Source of the DNA: Acidobacteriaceae bacterium
Lineage (GTDB): Bacteria > Acidobacteriota > Terriglobia > Terriglobales > SbA1
Length of the DNA stretch: 7,323 nucleotides
NCBI GenBank assembly: GCA_003156615.1
Contig: PMHI01000247.1
Span: 3,413-10,735 of the forward strand
Direction of reading: 5' to 3'
This document shows, one piece after another, positions 5,763 to 7,323 of the stretch. Both the position numbers and the translations under genes were made by a program. The number at the start of each line of letters is the position of its first letter. The first letter of the stretch is position 1. The notes beneath the pieces were generated by a model, which was not told the DNA's origin, did not search any database, and worked only from the letters and a program-made list of their open reading frames with translations.

Positions 5763-6035
5763 TTAAGTGCGATAGCAGGTCAAGTCCATTCCGGCTTTTA
5801 AGTACAGCTCGACACCATCACTGATTCCAAGAGAACCCTTAAAGAGTCGTCCGAGACAGTACACATGGCCACAATTGTGGGGAGCCGTTTTTTTCGCCGT
5901 CTGAAGATTGCAGGCGTTGGCAATTGTCTCGGGGGGGCATTCAGGATCTGAGGGTGGGGCCGTGTTTGTAAATTGAGAAGGGCACCCGCCCGAGGCCGCG
6001 CAGTGTCAAAACGCGACAGTCCTAACGCCTCTCAT
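5763..6035 (-). pseudogene. candidate decayed small Cys-rich gene, interrupted by TGA at codon 10
   Basis: From ATG 6035 the frame reads MRGVRTVAF, meets TGA (6008-6006), then runs open for 80 more codons to TAA (5765-5763). The part after the TGA looks coding: mostly purine-first codons and a protein-like composition with a proline-rich stretch (TAPPSDPECPPE). It has seven cysteines, including a CGHVYC pair, and a tail ending LYLKAGMDLTCYRT. No ATG, GTG or TTG occurs in the first ~40 codons after the TGA. The first is a GTG inside CGHVYC, so the fragment cannot start normally. A TGG-to-TGA change of a Trp codon would explain it; the C7 (5937-5931) and A7 (5894-5888) runs are alternative frameshift points. 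I see no ribosome-binding site before ATG 6035. It lies between the protease gene and the IS on the same strand. I do not recognise the family. It may instead be the tail of a larger lost gene or chance. Confidence 0.35.
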
Positions 6036-6066
6036 ATCGTGGAGATGATTCGACTTATACTGCGAC

Positions 6067-7323
6067 TCACGGGCGTGAAGCTGACATCGTAGAACCGCTC
6101 AATTCGCCGATTAGGCTCTGACCATTCGGGCTTCCCCATCCAGTGACCAGGTCATAGCCAACCACGGCATTGAATGACTGCCCCTGACCATTGTTGTTAT
6201 TGCCGCTGGTGATGTCATGAAAGTCGTTGTTGTAGCTGGGACTGTGACCGATCGAATAAATGGCAGGGTTCAGGAAGCCCAGGCTTGAGTTACCGCCAGA
6301 CGTCACCTGCTGGTTGACCAACGCTAGAAACCCGGCCCAACGCGGCGCAGCAAAGCTGGTGCCGCCGTAGTCTCCGGAACAGGTACCCTGATCACAGGTA
6401 TAGTTGTCGGTGTTCGCCTCTGCTGCCACGTCCGGCACGTTGCGCACAGTCGTCGAAGCCTGATTTGCCGAATTCGCTAAACCGGTCTGCCAGCTGGGAA
6501 TCGCGAATCCGTCGTCCGCTGGGCCGCCGCTGCTATCGGCCCAGGCCGTTTCCGACTGCCAGGGCCCGCCCGCGCCGTTCGTAGTCAAATCCGTTCCGCC
6601 CACGGCCACGACGTAAACTGATTCGGCCGGATAGCTGTTGTCAGTTGCGTTTGATCCCGTATACGATCCGGCGTCACCCGAAGCCACGAAAAGATTCTGA
6701 CCTTGCGCCGCGAATTCCTGGAATATGGGATCCAGCTGCGTGGTGTCATCCGGATTCCACCCCCACGAACAACTGAGTTGCTTCGCGATATTTTCCGTCG
6801 CCATCTGGTTGAAGATGTCCACGTCCCCAACACCAATTTGTGAATTGCTTGGAGCGATATAGACGCGAACCTGGCTCAGGCCGGGAGCCATCGACGCCGC
6901 CTGCACGATATCCAGAACCTGCTCGCCGTCATCTCCGTCAGAGCCGGCAGTCGCGCCGTCGAGAAGAACATTGTGAATGGGAACGCTATTGGATGAGCCG
7001 GCAAAGCTCGCGGTGACATCGCTCAAGTTGTAACCGTCGAACTCCAGCAGCCCAATTGCCTGTCCGCTGCCCGTGAGCTTAGTCCCGCCGTAATACGCGG
7101 CGCGCATATCGTTTCCAAGGTACGCGCCACTTGGTCCCGATCCGACGCTGGTTCGGCGAAAATTCGGTGGCGCTCTCTTGAATTTCGGCCGAGGCAAGGA
7201 GAAGTTGTTCATCCCCGCGATGTGCGCCACGGTCACGCCCAGCTCGAGCGAGGGCTCACGATCTGGCGAGTAAAACCCGCGATTTTCGGTCGGATGCCGA
7301 TAGTTCGTCATCGTCACGTGGAA
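6067..7323 (-). CDS. sedolisin (peptidase family S53, kumamolisin-like) acid protease, 3' part
   Basis: This is a secreted serine-carboxyl endopeptidase that works in acid and is made as a proenzyme. The frame stays open to the window edge. The first ~40 of 418 visible codons (FHVTMTNYRH, then GVTVAHIAGMNNFSLPRP) match the end of a pro-kumamolisin activation domain, so the signal peptide and most of the propeptide lie outside. A GTG at 7317 is therefore not the true start. The mature domain begins near 60-75 (YLGNDMRAAYYGG). The catalytic set is complete: Glu134 and Asp138 in GEQVLDIVQ, oxyanion Asp217 in VASGDAGS, and nucleophile Ser323 in GGTSFAAP. The calcium site is present (Asp370-Ile371 in HDITSGNN, Asp391 in GYDLVTGWGSPNG). 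Cys310 and Cys315 could form a disulfide outside the cell. It ends about 27 residues after the calcium Asp, with no extra C-terminal domain. Likely a scavenging protease; the specificity is unknown. Confidence 0.93.
   Translation of the reverse strand, partial: FHVTMTNYRHPTENRGFYSPDREPSLELGVTVAHIAGMNNFSLPRPKFKRAPPNFRRTSVGSGPSGAYLGNDMRAAYYGGTKLTGSGQAIGLLEFDGYNLSDVTASFAGSSNSVPIHNVLLDGATAGSDGDDGEQVLDIVQAASMAPGLSQVRVYIAPSNSQIGVGDVDIFNQMATENIAKQLSCSWGWNPDDTTQLDPIFQEFAAQGQNLFVASGDAGSYTGSNATDNSYPAESVYVVAVGGTDLTTNGAGGPWQSETAWADSSGGPADDGFAIPSWQTGLANSANQASTTVRNVPDVAAEANTDNYTCDQGTCSGDYGGTSFAAPRWAGFLALVNQQVTSGGNSSLGFLNPAIYSIGHSPSYNNDFHDITSGNNNNGQGQSFNAVVGYDLVTGWGSPNGQSLIGELSGSTMSASRP

Noticed and set aside
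5869..5894. Perfect 12-base palindrome CCACAATTGTGG followed shortly by T7, resembling a plus-strand terminator
   Set aside because: The stem would be only four pairs with an AATT loop and is separated from the T run by seven bases. It lies inside the coding-like minus-strand frame, where CACAATTGTGGC encodes part of that sequence. It might have ended the ADOP transcript before the IS arrived, but the support is too weak.
6006..6008. TGA as a selenocysteine codon in the small Cys-rich frame
   Set aside because: No convincing SECIS-like hairpin was seen just after it and the frame has no selenoprotein family match that I know. A Trp-to-stop mutation is simpler.
1..7323. CRISPR arrays, tRNA or rRNA genes, toxin-antitoxin pairs, phage or defence genes
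   Set aside because: I looked for them on both strands and saw no regularly spaced repeats, no tRNA-like or rRNA-like sequence, and no protein motifs of these systems.

Overview
The window looks like chromosomal DNA from an acidobacterium (phylum Acidobacteriota, probably a soil Terriglobia-type organism). The main clue is a full-length member of the ADOP family (acidobacterial duplicated orphan permease), which is characteristic of that phylum. A sedolisin-type acid protease and moderately high G+C fit. This placement is an inference from gene content, with no database search behind it.

Layout. Positions 1-636 (+) hold the 3' part of a 3-hydroxybutyryl-CoA dehydrogenase gene cut by the window edge. 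Converging on it with an 11-base gap is a two-gene minus-strand operon: an unrecognised 100-residue protein (2086-1784) whose stop overlaps in a GTGA the start of a MidA/NDUFAF7-like SAM-dependent methyltransferase (1787-648). The roughly 300 bases from 2087 to 2383 are a divergent intergenic region. The ADOP permease follows on the plus strand (2384-4819), with no ATPase gene beside it.

Directly behind the ADOP stop codon sits an IS5-family insertion sequence (about 4818-5677). Its transposase reads on the minus strand in two frames, joined at a textbook -1 slippery heptamer (A AAA AAG). The joined product of 259 residues carries a complete DDE triad, so the element looks intact rather than broken. 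Between the IS and the last gene, 5763-6035 (-) holds a coding-like, cysteine-rich reading frame of 90 codons interrupted by TGA at codon 10. It is probably a decayed small gene. The window ends with the 3' part of a sedolisin (S53, kumamolisin-like) acid protease gene (7323-6067, minus), which has the end of its propeptide and all catalytic residues.

No defence system, CRISPR array, RNA gene or biosynthetic cluster is visible. The genes do not form one pathway. The points most worth a second look are the frameshifting transposase, the interrupted cysteine-rich frame, and a 22-base near-repeat found both at the IS right end and upstream of the methyltransferase operon.
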